A DNA stretch of 64,000 nucleotides from Diadophis punctatus similis (GCA_023053685.1 JALIGW010000002.1:243132177-243196176), one strand, 5' to 3'; shown: positions 21,563 through 33,724, numbered from the stretch's first letter. Notes: generated by a model not told the origin, from the sequence alone. Translations and numbers: made by a program.

Positions 21563-21639
21563 GTATTTCTTTGCTGTTACGTGTCATGGGTCTCTCCTCC
21601 AGCTAAGATTCCATTTTAGAATTTGCATTTGTATTTTGT

Positions 21640-24600
21640 ATTTGTACTTGTTTATTTGTCAAGCATATATGATTATAAGCAAAGTACAAACAGTAAAACA
21701 TGATAGAGTATATATGTAATATTCAAGCATGAATAAGAGTAAAAGAGGTATGAATATATGGGTACATTAGGACAGGAATGGTAGGCACAATTGTGCGCTT
21801 ATGCATGCCCCTTACTGACCTCTTAGGAATGGGGTAAGGTCAATGGTAGATAATAAGAGGTTGAAGTTTTTGGGGTTTGGGGAAGAAACTACTGAGTTAG
21901 GTAAAGTGTTCCAGGTGTTGACAACTCTGTTGTTTTAAATCGAATTTTTTGCAATCAAGTCTGGAGCGGTTTACATTAAGTTTGTATCTATTATGAGCTT
22001 GTGTATTATTGCGGTTGAAGCTGAAATAGTCGTTAATGGGTAGGACATTGAGGCGGATAATTTTGTGAGCTACACTAAGGTCAGATCGAAGGCGGCTGAG
22101 TTCTAAATTTTGAAGTCCCAAAATTTCAAGTCTGGTTTCATAAGGAATTCTGTTGTGAACAGAGGAATGTAATACTCTTCTTGTGAAGTATCGCTGGACA
22201 TTCTCGATTGTGTTAATGTCTGATATGTAGTGTGTGTTCCAGACTGATGAGCTGTATTCAAGAATTGGTCTAGCAAATGTTTTGTATGCTCTGGTTAAGA
22301 GTACAATGTTACCTGAGAAGAAGCTGCGCAAGATTAGGTTAACCACTCTTAATGCCTTCTTAGCTATGTAGTTGCAGTGGGCTCTGGCACTTAGATCGTT
22401 TGAGATGAGTACTCCGAGGTCCTTTACTGAGTGAGGATCATCATCAAGGTCATGATCATTAAGTTTGTATTTGGTGTTTTGATTATTTTTGCCAATGTGT
22501 AAAACTGAGCATTTGTTGATAGAGATTGGTAGTTGCCACTTGTTTGACCATTCAGAAATATAGTCAAGGTCTTTTTGAAGGGTTGTAGTATTGTCTGTGG
22601 TGTTGAAAAGTTTTACGTCATCTGCGAAGAGGACACAGTTGCTTGGTATAATATCACAAATGTCATTTATATAAAGAATGAAGAGAGTAGGTCCTAAAAT
22701 GCTTCCTTGGGGAACACCACTGTTAACAGGTACAGGGTTTGATAGAGATGATCCTATTTTAACCACTTGTTGTCTGTTTGATAGGAATGCAATTATCCAT
22801 TTATGTAGGGGGCCAGAGATGCCATAAGATTTTAGTTTTAGGAGTAGTTTGTCGTGTACTATGGAGTCAAAGGCTTTACAAAAGTCTATGTAGATTGCAT
22901 CTATTGCTTTGCCCTGGTCAAGTTTTGTAGTCCATATGTTTTTACAATGTAGAAGTTGTAGGTTGCAGGATAACATTTTTCTGAAATCAAATTGTTTTTG
23001 AGAGAGTAGGTTGTTTGTCTCTAAGTGGAGGGTAATGGATTGGTTGAGGATTGATTCCATGACTCTGCAGGTGGCACAACATAAGGAGATTGGTCTATAA
23101 TTTTCAACTAGGTTTGGGTCTCCCTTTTTGAAGACAGGGATAACCGTGGCTAGTGACCATAGGTTGGGTAGGGTGCTGATTCTGAGAGATATGTCAAAAA
23201 TAATGCTTAGAGGTTCTGATAGGACGGTGAAAAGTTTTTTAAGAAGTAAGCACAAAGTCCATCTGGTCCTATGGATAGGGATGGTTTTAGGTTGTGTAGA
23301 GCCTTTCTAACCTTGTCTTCTGTAAAGTCGATTTATATTAGATCATTGTCATTGTTTGAGGTTCGACTAGGGAATATAGGACATGAGTTGTTGCTGTTTA
23401 TAAAAACTGAGCCGAAGAATGTGTTGAAGAGGTTGGCTTTGTCGGATTCATCATTACAGTCTTTATTGTTGGGGCCTTTAAGGGGTGGGATAGTTCTCGT
23501 CACTTTGAGTTTGTTGTTTACGAACTTGTAGAATGCTTGGTTGGAATTTGTGCGCAGGAGGTTTTCCTCTTGATTGATATGATAATTTGTGCATTCAGTC
23601 TTTATTTGTTTGCATAAGTTTTTGTATCGGCTTTTATAGTTAGTTATGTGGCCCGTTTTGTTTTTACGCCAGAGAGATTTTTTTTTGATTGGAGCTTCTT
23701 TATTGTTTTGGGTAGTTTGTTCTTCCTGTTATTGGGAATGAATAGTGGTACGTATAGTTTTATGACTCTTAGGACTTGACGTAGGAAAATGTTGTAGTGG
23801 TCATCGCAGTGTTGCAGTCCATGAATAGGGTTTGCCAATCAAGAGAAGAGAGGTCATTGTTTATGAGATCAAAGTTTACTTTTTTGAAATTGTAACTGGG
23901 GATCTTGTCATATTGTTGATTTTTGTAAGGGTGTATATTGAGATTGAAGTCAATCATACTGTGATCACCGTTGGAGAAGGGTTCTATTGTTTGTAATCCA
24001 TATATTGAGTTAGAACTGTTGCAGAAGATGAGATCAAGGCAGTTATTGAGTCTAGTGTTGTTGGATACTAGTTGATCCAGCCCCAGATTGGTTACAGCAT
24101 TGTACAGGGTTGAGAGTATAGGTTCTGTGGAACATTCGTTGAGGGACCATTTGATAAGAGGTAGATTTAGGTCGCCAAGAAAGATGAGAGGGTGTGGGCT
24201 GGAGGCTGCCCATGTAAGGAGTGAAGATAACTTATTCGCATGTTCAATGTCGTAGTCTGGAGCTCTGTAGCATAGTAGAAATCGTAAAGTGGTGTTTAAA
24301 GATAGTTCACAGAAGATCGTCTCGGGAAGAGCAAGATCGTGTGTTACTTGGATGTTTTTGAGATTTAAGGACTTTTTGTAAAAGATGACAACACCGCCTC
24401 CTCTACGGAGTTCGCGATTAGATCGAAAAACATGATAGTTACTTTCTATAATAATTGAGACAGGGAGGGAATGAGTTTAGCCACGTTTCGCAGACAAATA
24501 TGATGTCAAAATTGGTCGTATTTAATAGGAGGAGGAATTCAGGTATTTTATTTACAAGACGTCTTGCATTAAGTAGCTTGCATTTAAGGTCATTATTAGT

Positions 24601-25270
24601 AGGAGAGGTAGAGGGTGTGGTAGGTAGTTGGGTAGTTAAATTAATAGTAGAAGTGAGGTAGTTGAGGTTTAGGTAGTTAAGGTTAGGGCAATTGAGGTCT
24701 ATAGTAGAGTTGTTAGTATTGGTAGGTGGTGAGGAAGTTTGGTCAGTGGTAGTAGCGAGGTAGATAAGGTCATTAGTGGTTGTAGAAGTTGCAGGTAGAG
24801 AGGTAGTTTGGGGCGTGCGTTCCTAGTTTTGAATGGTGGGAGGTTGAATGTTGGGACATAGGTTGGGAGATTTAGTTTTGATGCAGTGCACGGTAGTCTA
24901 TATATAGCTCAGTTTCACCATTGTCTTGTCGCATTTTTAGTTCATGGCGGAGTTCACGGGAGCGGATTCTTTGTAGGAAGGATAGGTCTGGTCTGGATCG
25001 GAGTTTACTGTAGTTAGTATCAGATCTGGCGATGGAGTTCATTGTGTGAATAAAATTACGTTTACTGGTTTCGTTTTTGCAGATGATTCTGCAGAATCGT
25101 GGGGCCACTGAGCCGTCACTGTATTTGAGTTCAGGGCCATCTCTAGATATTTAAGTGATATCATAAGGAGAGAATGAAGTTTTCTGAGAGTTGATGATGA
25201 TGTTTCGAACTGTAGTGATGTCATCAGTTTCACTGTTGTTTTCAAGTCCAAATAAAATTGCGTTTGGACG
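21640..25270 (-). mobile_element. CR1/Rex1-like LINE, near full length but decayed
   Basis: On the minus strand, from 5' to 3': an ORF1-like piece (25108-24872); an endonuclease remnant with FLGDLNLPLIKWSL near 24190; a 452-residue reverse-transcriptase frame (23255-21897) with CKAFDSIVHDKLL, SGVPQGSILGP and the catalytic LFADDVKLF; then a 3' UTR with ttgtgcgcttatgcatgccc. This belongs to the jockey/CR1 group; Rex1 or L3 are both possible. Frameshifts break the endonuclease-to-RT reading frame. The insertion enlarges intron 3 of V2R-B. Confidence 0.8.
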
Positions 25271-25686
25271 TTTCTGAATTGTAAGAACAGTAAAGCTACT
25301 CTGGAAAAAAAAACCAGAAATGTATTCTGACTGTAAAAAAAATTGAATTCCAAATTTTCATTCTTCTCCCTTCTGCACTTCCTTCCTTAGCAATGTATTC
25401 TCCTTTTAAATTGGCTTCAAAAAGAATATTATGAGGTCTTCACAATTTAGGCAGCTTTTCTTTAGTCAATCAACTGCCATTTAATATCTCTTTTCTCTTT
25501 GAAAGCAGGGGCAGATTGAACCATACAACAGGGCCCATTGCTGACAAGGCAGGCTTCCTATGTCCCATAAGATGGCTATATGGGGGAACATGCAATATAT
25601 CCTCCTTTTGAGAGCATGTGGGAGGGGAAAATGTTCTTGGAAGAAGACAGTCTCACAATTCTCCTGGCCCTTTGCATTGTAGGTCT

Positions 25687-26281
25687 TTATAACAATAGCA
25701 ATAGCACTTATATATTAAACCCTCTCTAAGTGGTTTACAGAGTCAGAACATTGTCCCCAATAATGTAGGTCCTCGTTTTACCCACCTCGGAAAGATGGAA
25801 GGCTGAGTCAACCTTGAGCAGGTGAGATCAAACTGCCAAGCTGCTGGAGCTGGCAGTCAGCAGAATTAGCTTGCAGCACTGCATTCTAAAAGGGGAAGCG
25901 GTGGCTCAGTGGCTAAGACGCTGAGCTTGTCGATCAGAAAGGTCGGCAGTTCGGCGGTTCGAATCCCTAGCGCCGCATAACGGAGTGAGCTCCTGTTACT
26001 TGCCCCAGCTTCTGCCAACCTAGCAGTTTGAAAGCATGTAAAAATGCAAGTAGAAAAATAGGGACCACCTTTGGTGGGAAGGTAACAGCATTCCATGCAC
26101 CTTCATCATTTAATCATGCCGGCCACATGACCACGGAGATGTCTTCAGACAGCGCTGGCTCTTCGGCTTTGAAACGGAGATGAGCACCACCCTCTACAGC
26201 CGGAAACGACTAGCATACATGTGCGAGGGGGACCTTTACATTTACCTTACTTCATTCTAACCACTGGGCCACCACAGCTTA
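25687..26281 (-). repeat. CORE-SINE-like SINE split by a Sauria-type SINE
   Basis: The (caatag)n tail and core (gtcctcgttttacccacctc) are at 25690-25889; the remaining tRNA-like head (taaccactgggccaccac) is at 26261-26278. The SINE between them inserted later. V2R-C lacks the whole composite at the matching intron position. Confidence 0.75.
25890..26252 (+). repeat. Sauria-type tRNA-derived SINE
   Basis: tRNA-like A box (gtggctcagtggctaag) and B box (ggttcgaatcc), body with agaaaaatagggaccacctt, and 3' end gacctttacatttacc. Flanked by cattctaa at 25882-25889 and 26253-26260. It is a SINE head, not a tRNA gene. Confidence 0.85.
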
Positions 26282-26520
26282 TAGGTGATGACTAGTACTA
26301 GTCACAGAATATAGAGGTTCTTTGTGGGCATGCCTATAACTACTGAGGCTTTGCTTTCAGGACTCATTAAACCTTCTGGATGGTTTTCAAGGGGAACCTC
26401 ATGTAGACCCTGTTGCAATAATCCAATTGGGAGGTGACTAAGAAATGGGTGACCATCAGCAAACTGTTCCAGTCCAGGAGCAGAGACAGTTGGGATGCAA
26501 GACAAAGATGGTGGCAAGAT

Positions 26521-26690
26521 CAGGGGTGGGTTCCTCCCGGTTCGGACCAGATTGCCCAAACTGGTAGCGACCTGCTGGTGATGTTACTGTTGGTGAAGGT
26601 CTGTGTGTGCCACCATCTTTTTTTTCTTTGAATTTTTCCCCTTCCGCGGCTTGAAAGTGGCCCTCCTGCCTGCCCACGGGTGAATTCTGA
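26521..26690. mobile_element. Partial hAT-type MITE, CAGNGG family
   Basis: Left end CAGGGGTGGGTTCC is clear and the body resembles the 5' part of the 53220 copy (ggtagcg.cctgctggt). No right terminal repeat or target duplication is recognisable. Confidence 0.6.
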
Positions 26691-27210
26691 CCTTTATTTC
26701 TTCACCCGAAGCACAGCTGATGAGCTCTTCATTTCTCACAATATAATAACCACAATACAGAGTAAAATAAAATATGAAAAGAAAGCAAGAAAAAAAATTA
26801 GAAAAGTGCAAGAGAGAGGATCCTTATTCACTCCTAGTTCAGAAACAATTACAAGCTACCAGAAATGTCAAACAAATAAATAATCCCTGATCAAATGGTC
26901 CAACTTTATACTCCTTCCTTTTGTATTTTACAGTCTTGACTTTAATTCATTCCAGAATGTAACAAGATTTCCTCTTTCTCCATCTTTGGTATTCCCCCAA
27001 AAAAATCTTCACATCATTGACCAGCTACTTTGTAAATCTAGTAATTTCTTGTATCAGCTTATCCTTGTCCAATTTTCCTGATTTCCTGATTTATATTTGT
27101 ATATTTCCCAAACTTGGAAAATGAATCTGAAACCTTCATTCTTCCCAAAGGGGCCTTAGAATAGAAATCTGTTATTCTGCTAAACATTCCCATTTTCTCT
27201 TCCATTCCAG
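26691..27210. other. Intron 3 of V2R-B, unannotated part
   Basis: AT-rich intron sequence with no recognisable repeat or coding content, up to the exon 4 acceptor. Confidence 0.4.
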
Positions 27211-27435
27211 CTTCATCCCTTCCTTGGAAACTCTGAGTTCTATAATAGATCCATAGCTGGAGTGTATCTGGACGAGAAGGGAGACTTGACAGCAGATCTG
27301 GACATTGTTGACTGGTTATTTCACAATAGGTCATTTCATAGAATGATGTTTGGCAGCTTAGAAAAACAGAGATCCCTGGATTTCAATTTTATGGTTAATC
27401 CAAAGAGTGTGGCAAAGATGGATCAGCTGAACAAG
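27211..27435 (+). CDS. VMN2R-like: V2R-B exon 4
   Basis: 225 bp, acceptor cattccag, donor aacaag/gtgagg. Encodes [20 protein letters not shown], then [12 protein letters not shown]. Confidence 0.93.
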
Positions 27436-27860
27436 GTGAGGAACATCCTCCTACAGACACAACAGAGTCTTTATATATATAACTGTGTGGCAGAAACATA
27501 TCCTTAACTACTTCAGGAGATTATTCACAAGTCTTCTGTGAAAAGTAGGTATCTTTGAGCCAGGGTAGTTGTGAGTTTATTTTCCCAAAGGAAAAAGAAT
27601 GCATTAAATTTTACCTTGATAAATTTAGTACATAAATTTAGAACCTAAGCTAAAAATGGAAGTGTACAAAAATTACTGTAGAAAGGAAGAAGAAAAGAGA
27701 AGCAACATGCAAACAAGCAGGTTGTGAACGTAATTATATAGGCTTCACATTTAGGAAAGCTGACTCTTAAACTTGGGATCAGCAAACCCTTCCTTTTCTG
27801 ACCCTTTCTGGAAATTAAATGATAACTCGTTTTCTGGATGGTCTTCCTCCCTCTGTCCAG

Positions 27861-27987
27861 CCACTGCCTCCTTCCAGATGTGTAGAAAGTTGCCGTCCTG
27901 GATTCATGAAGGTGGCTCAGGAAGGGAAGCCCATCTGCTGCTATGACTGCCTTTCCTGTCCTGAAGGAACCATCTCCACCATGGAAG
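27861..27987 (+). CDS. VMN2R-like: V2R-B exon 5 (cysteine-rich region)
   Basis: 127 bp, acceptor ctgtccag, donor ggaag/gtgggt. Encodes [18 protein letters not shown], then [11 protein letters not shown] with all cysteines kept. Confidence 0.93.
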
Positions 27988-28402
27988 GTGGGTGGCACTT
28001 TCAAATAATGTTTTCAGATTAATTTCTATTCTCCACATTTCCCTTAAAAATCAGAAGTTCTTAAAAAGTCTTCAAAATGCCTGCCCAATAGGAAGCTGGC
28101 ATGAATGAGAGGGGCAGGAAACCCCAGATAGTAAAATCAGAACTAAATCTGGAAATGACTTTTTAAAAAATGGCTTCAAGATCAACTTGTCATTGGTGAC
28201 AAATGACTGATTTCATCAGAGATATAGATGTCCTTTCAAAATGATCAGATTTGGAAGACACCATTGAGGCCAAGAGTTCACTCCCTTTCTCATTTGAGGA
28301 AGCCAAATTAAGCTTCCTTCACAGTTGGATGCCCAGGCAAATGCTTAAACAGAGTATTTTAGCTTATAGAAAGCAATAAGCTTTAAGGTAGGTGTTACTC
28401 TT

Positions 28403-28595
28403 ATTTATTTATTTATTTATTTCTACGCTCTTATAGGCCGCCCAATCCCGTAGGACTCTTACTCTGGCTTTCAAGAAGAGATTGGATTGCCATTTGTCAG
28501 AAATGGTGTAGGGTCTCCTGCTTGGGTGGGGGGTTGGACTAGATGTCCTACAAGGTCCCTTCCAACTCTGTAAATCTGTTAATTCTGTTACTCTT
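28403..28595. mobile_element. Composite L2-tail plus CR1-tail insertion next to the exon 6 acceptor
   Basis: A (ttta)n run with the L2 3' end (ttataggccgcccaatcccg) is followed by a CR1 3' end (gggttggactagatgtccta, ggtcccttccaactctg). gttactctt occurs on both sides (28394-28402, 28587-28595), so the segment behaves as one insertion. It ends about 12 bases before the exon 6 acceptor. Confidence 0.7.
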
Positions 28596-28607
28596 TCTCT
28601 TTTTTAG

Positions 28608-29503
28608 ACACAAAAGAATGCAGCAAATGTTCAGCAGATCAACATCCAAACAACAACCAAGATTGCTGTATCCCCAAGATTAAGACTTTCCTATCTTATC
28701 AAGAAAAATTGGGGATCATCCTGGCTTCCATTGCCTCATTCCTCTCTTTAATTACATGCTTTGTCTTAGGAACTTTCATCAAATTCCAAGAAACTCCCAT
28801 AGTCAAAGCCAACAATCTGGACCTCTCTTATATCCTTCTTGTTTGTCTCCTGCTTTCCTTCTTCACTCCCTTCTTGTTCATTGGCCAGCCAAGGAGAGTC
28901 ACCTGTCTTCTATGACAAATGGCCTTCAGCATCATCTTCTCTGTTGCCATTTCTGCTGTCTTGGCCAAGACCATCACAGTGGTGCTAGCCTTCTGGGCCA
29001 CAAAACCAGGGAATAATGTTCAGAGATGGCTTGGAAAGAGTTTTGCCAACTCCATTATCTTTTGTTGCTTTGGTCTCCAAGTTGTCTTCTGCAGCATCTG
29101 GCTGGCTGCTTTCCCCGCTTTCCCTGAGTCTGACATGCACTCACAATCTCAAGAAATAATTCTACAGTGCAATGAAGGTTCTGTTGCCATGTTCTATGGT
29201 GCCCTTGGCTACATGGGCTTTCTGGCTGCCGTCTGCTTCACAGCAGCTTTTCTGGCCAGGAATCTGCCTGGATCTTTCAATGAAGCCAAATTGATCACTT
29301 TCAGCATGCTGGTCTTCTGCAGTGTCTGGGTGTCCTTTGTGCCCACCTACTTGAGTACCAAAGGGAAATACATGGTGGCTGTGCAGGTCTTCTCCATCTT
29401 GGCCTCCAATGCTGGACTTCTGTGCTGCATCTTCCTGCCCAAGTGTTTCATTATTTTGCTAAGACCAGATCTGAATACAAAGGATCATGTGATGTCAAAA
29501 TAA
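28608..29503 (+). CDS. VMN2R-like: V2R-B exon 6 (7TM exon) with internal TGA
   Basis: 896 bp, acceptor cttttttag. Open except for TGA at 28913-28915 (CLL*QMAFS, against CLLRQTTFS in C). TM1-TM2 lie before the stop; TM3-TM7 and the terminal MSK follow in the same frame. Confidence 0.93.
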
Positions 29504-29540
29504 AATAGAAAAGTCAGCTTTGGATATGTATGTCCTAAAA

Positions 29541-29686
29541 CAGGAGTGGCCAAACTATGGTTCTTTGAGGACCTGTGGACTTCAACTCCCAGAATTCCTG
29601 AGCTAGCCATGCATGCATGGCTGACTCAGGAATTCTTGGAGTTGAAGTCCACAGGTCCTCAAAGAACCATAGTTTGGCCACCCCTG
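29541..29686. mobile_element. Palindromic hAT-type MITE, second family, 146 bp
   Basis: Ends CAGGAGTGGCCAAACTATGG and CCATAGTTTGGCCACCCCTG; the two halves are nearly perfect inverted copies around catgcatgcatg. Perfect 8-bp duplications tcctaaaa at 29533-29540 and 29687-29694. It lies 37 bases after the V2R-B stop; the matching place after V2R-C has no insertion. Confidence 0.93.
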
Positions 29687-29694
29687 TCCTAAAA

Positions 29695-30336
29695 TATCAG
29701 TTAATAATTCTGACAAAAATTTTCACATTTTAATGTCCCTCCCATCAACCCTGCTCAGGAAAGTCAATTAAGCCATGTTAGAAAAGGTCTAGCACTTTTT
29801 AATACATATTATTTCCTCTTTTTTTCTTTGCAACTGGCAGCTTAGAAAAGAACATCAATGATCATGTCAAGGTCCCAGAGCCAACTTCAAGACATTAATG
29901 GATTGGGTTTCACTTGGAGCTTTGCCTGCAGGCAGAGAATCAAACACCAGTGCCCTTTCAGGACCCTCCCCACCCAATGCCCCTTCTGCCATATGATCAT
30001 CATACAAGAGCTGGGAAGGATGAAGTAAGCTGGGGAGCAAGACATTCCTGGATAGAAACAAAGTTAGATGTAGTCTTTGAATAAATCAGTTAATTAGGCC
30101 ATCTCCACTAGTTCCATCAATTTCTCCAGCCATTCTTTTATTGTGGGAATTAATATATCTTTCCATTTTTGTGCCTAAAGCATCCTCACTGCTGTCAACA
30201 CCCAAACAATTTTGAGACTTCATTGTTATACAATATAAAGTCCTTTTTTTTTCAAGTTCCCTGTCCATGAACCCTACAGTGAAAGAAAAATCTCTGGTTT
30301 AATTTGTTCATTCGTTTTAGGAATTTTCTATATTAA
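29695..30336. other. Downstream of V2R-B; possible L1 ORF2 scrap
   Basis: The reverse complement of about 30098-30165 reads WKDILIPTIKEWLEKLMELV, which resembles the L1 ORF2 C-terminal region. The rest has no recognisable content. Confidence 0.35.
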
Positions 30337-30590
30337 AATTTATTTATTAGTGACATTTATATACCGCTTCACAGTGCAAGCAATCTCTAAGCGGTTTACA
30401 CCAGTAAGCAATGTGTATTTATATTGCCCCCAACAATCTGGGTCCTCATTTTACCTACCTCGGAAGGATGGAAGGCTGAGTCAACCTTGAGCCGGTGAGA
30501 TTTGAACCGCTGACCTGGGATCATAGTCAGCTAAAGTGGCCTGCAGTACCCCACTCTAACCGCTGCACCACCTCGACTCTTGCCGTATTA
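30337..30590 (-). repeat. CORE-SINE/MIR-like SINE
   Basis: Inverted copy with ttatataccgcttcacagtg, gtcctcattttacctacctc and the tRNA-like head ending taaccgctgcaccac. Confidence 0.75.
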
Positions 30591-31512
30591 CTGGGGTATG
30601 ATATGAAGATATGAATCTTACCCCAGTATTTCTTTTCCTTATTTGGGGGGGGGGTCACACGTCCACCAAAGATGGTAGAAAGTTCCTTCCTTACATTTAC
30701 ACTTCCAACACACATTTGAAGTATCTTTACACATCTTTGACAATTTATCAGGTGTTAAGTATCAACAGTACAATATTTTATTTAAAATGCTTTCAAGTTA
30801 TAGTTCAATGTAAATTATGAACCCTTCCTCCACATGTGTTTCCATTGTTTAAGCATTATTTTATACCCAAAATTCTTTGCCCATTGAATCATGCATTGCT
30901 TCACAATATACCAGTGGTGTACTTAGTACATGCAGACTATGAGGGTCTGGATGGTGATGGGAGATTACAGCTATAGCTGGAAATCAGTGTCTCTGAATTT
31001 TGGGTAAAGTCTTCCTGGAGCTCTTCCATTATTAATTCTAGATAATATGTTATTCCAAAAAGGTACATAATCTAGGACTTCTCCTGTCATCACTCCTAAT
31101 TCTAAGAGAGATTTTGAACAAATCCAACTGTGCACAATCATTTTTGTGTTAGTTAATTTCTGTCTGATTTTTTCAATAAACTCTAGTGACTACTAAGTCT
31201 ATAGACTCCACTAACTTTCGTAACTTTTTGTTCACATACTGATATTTTATTTTTGTAATAATTATTTTTTATGTTTTTCCTCTATTCAAAATACAATAAA
31301 TAAAAATGTGAGTGAATGGATTCTTAAGTTCAAAGCATTGGGTGAGAAAGTCCTTTAGGTTAACTCACAGTTTAAAATTAGGGCTAATGTCATCTTTAAG
31401 CAATCAATAATACTCTATGATTTGTTTCAATCTTCACAAGCAAGGAAAAACTTTTTTCACTCCAATAGAGAACTGTCATTCTAAAAAAATGACAATAATC
31501 AAATAGGACAAC
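30591..31512. other. Gene-free AT-rich intergenic stretch
   Basis: No exon, ORF of note or nameable repeat found between the SINEs. Confidence 0.4.
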
Positions 31513-31522
31513 CTAAAGTCAA

Positions 31523-31884
31523 GGGACGTGGTGGCTCAGTGGCTAAGATGCTGAGCTTGTCGATCAGAAGGTCGGCAGTTTGGCGGTTCGAATCCCTAGC
31601 GCTGCGTAACGGAGTGAGCTCCCGTTACTTGTCCCAGCTTTTGCCAACCTAGCAGTTCAAAAGCATGTAAAAATGCAAGTAGAAAAATAGGGACCACCTT
31701 TGGTGAGAAGGTAACAGCGCTCTGTGTTGCGTGTGTGCATTCGGCATTTAGTCATGCTGGCCACATGACCACAGAAACGTCTTTGGACAGCGCTGGCTCT
31801 TCCGCTTTGAAATGGAGATGAGCATCGCCCCCCCTAGAGTCGGGAACGACTAGCACATATGTGTGAGGGGAACCTTTACCTTTA
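31523..31884 (+). repeat. Sauria-type tRNA-derived SINE
   Basis: A box gtggctcagtggctaag, B box ggttcgaatcc, body gcaagtagaaaaataggg and 3' end aacctttacctttac. Perfect 10-bp target duplication ctaaagtcaa at 31513-31522 and 31885-31894. Confidence 0.92.
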
Positions 31885-32059
31885 CTAAAGTCAACTATTG
31901 ACCAAAGTAATCAATAAAAGTCCTCATCCTTAGGATATTTGCTATGGTTTTGGGTAAGCTACATCAAGGAAATAAAAGAGAACATGTTTTGCATACTTCG
32001 TTTATTATCTTTATTCAAAGTGGGAACCTCAGCAGATTCTTGACTGACTTGATAATAAA

Positions 32060-32626
32060 ACTAAAGTCCACTTCAAATAGAGACCAAAATGTATCAAGAT
32101 CAATATGTGACTATTTACATACATCCAAAAACTCTCTTTTGACAATGGTTTCCATGAAAATACTCTCTTAAGGATGTTTGGAGGCAAGTTCTCCTCAGTA
32201 GCTCATCTCCAAAGAATGGAGTCACTCCTATGTGGCTTCTCTTCTTGTTGCTGTTATCCAAATTATACTGATTTAGTTGTTGTCTTGGTGCTAATTCTCC
32301 AAAGACTTTTCTGGAAGCTTTCAGATTTGACACAAACATATATCACATATATGTTTTCACCTTGGTTTCACACAAAAGCATTGAGGGCTGAGACCATGGC
32401 ATTGGAATCATATGTCATATGTCAATGACATATCGGTCCAGAGAGAAAAACTGAGGTTGAGATTATCTTCAGGGAAGGCGGGGAGTTGTCTTTTCCTGTA
32501 GACTTCAGAAGTGAAGCCTTGGCTAAATTCTGTCTGAAATACAAAAGCTTTCTTCCACGGTGTCTTCTCGCTCTTCGTTGAAACCACACACACACAGGAA
32601 CACACTCTCCACCAGGAACACAAATC
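32060..32626 (+). promoter_or_regulatory. Upstream/5' UTR block of V2R-C conserved with V2R-B
   Basis: Counterpart of 18545-19022. It matches over most of its length but has extra bases, for example around 32360-32430 with a small palindromic atatgtcatatgtcaatgac stretch. Likely promoter and leader of the intact receptor. Confidence 0.55.
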
Positions 32627-32832
32627 ATGTTGCTATTTCAGCTACTTCTGTGGGTCCAGAAAATCTGGGGAGTGCTTAAGAACAAATGCCCCCTTACTCT
32701 ACAGAGGGATGTGGTGGACCCAAAGAATCATTACAGGCCAGGAGAGGTTTCCGTTGGTGGTATAATCTCTGCAACTCAAGCTAAATTTGAAAGATTGGGT
32801 TTCAAAAACTCTCCTTTGACTCAAGTATTGGA
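32627..32832 (+). CDS. VMN2R-like: V2R-C exon 1 (signal peptide)
   Basis: 206 bp; [15 protein letters not shown] leader, then [20 protein letters not shown]; donor ttgg/a-g/gtaagt region with GT at 32833-32834. Same start and phase as B. Confidence 0.92.
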
Positions 32833-33647
32833 GTAAGTCAATCTTCCAGCATTGCATTAGAGCTACTTTGTTTCTGATTTATTCCAAAGTTCCAGCAGAT
32901 ATTTTTCATATTGTCACCTTTGGGGATCTACTTTAGATCCTGCAGCTGATGAGTCTCCTTTGAAATTTATTTATTTTGTCAAACATGTACAGGATAGTAG
33001 TAGTTTGTATAAACATAACATAAGTAAAAAAAGTACCGATAAAAGAGGACAATAGGACAGTAGGACAGGGACGGTAGGCACAGTGGTGCGCTTATGCACG
33101 CCCCTTACAGACCTCTTCGAAACGGGGAGAGGTCGACTGTAGACAGTCTAAGGTTAAAGTTTTGGGGGTTTGGGGAAGAAACCACAGAGTCAGGTAGTGC
33201 ATTCCAGGCATTGATCACTCTGTTGCTGAAGTCGTATTTTCTGCAGTCGGGTTTGGAGCGGTTTACATTAAGTTTTTTATCTATTGCATGCTCGTGTATT
33301 GTTGCGGTTGAAGCAGAAGAAATCATTGACAGGTAGGACATTGTGGTAGATGATTTTATGAACCACATTTAGATCAGATCGGAGGCAACGTAGTTGTAAA
33401 TTGTCTAATCCCAATATTTCGAGTCTGGTGGAATAAGGTATTCTATTGCGAGCAGAGGAGTGGAGGACTCTTCTTGTGAAATATTTCTGGACTCTCTCAA
33501 TTGTATTAATGTCTGATATGCAGTGCGGGACCCAGACAGGTGAGCTGTATTCCAGAATTGGTCTAACAAATGTTTTGTATGCTCTGGTTAGTAGTAGTAA
33601 TAATTTTATTACTATTACTATTATTATTATTTTATTATTATTAATAT

Positions 33648-33724
<77 letters not shown>

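Larger units (their letters stand above)
19023..29503 (+). pseudogene. VMN2R-like: V2R-B: vomeronasal type-2 receptor with one nonsense mutation
   Basis: Six exons: 19023-19228, 19531-19822, 20750-21562, 27211-27435, 27861-27987, 28608-29503. All borders are AG/GT and all phases agree, giving 853 codons. The product would be a family C vomeronasal receptor: signal peptide ([15 protein letters not shown]), ANF-receptor ligand domain, cysteine-rich linker, 7TM. Codon 657, just before TM3, is TGA (28913-28915) where A and C have CGA. The frame is open again to the normal stop, so this is a single CpG-type transition in an otherwise intact gene. Intron 3 is enlarged by a LINE, SINEs and a MITE; intron 2 holds an L1. 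A segregating pseudogene or an assembly error cannot be excluded. Confidence 0.9.

Noticed and set aside
25897..25975. tRNA-gene-like A and B boxes (also at 31525 and 60565)
   Set aside because: These are tRNA-derived SINE heads followed by a common SINE body and flanked by target duplications, not tRNA genes.
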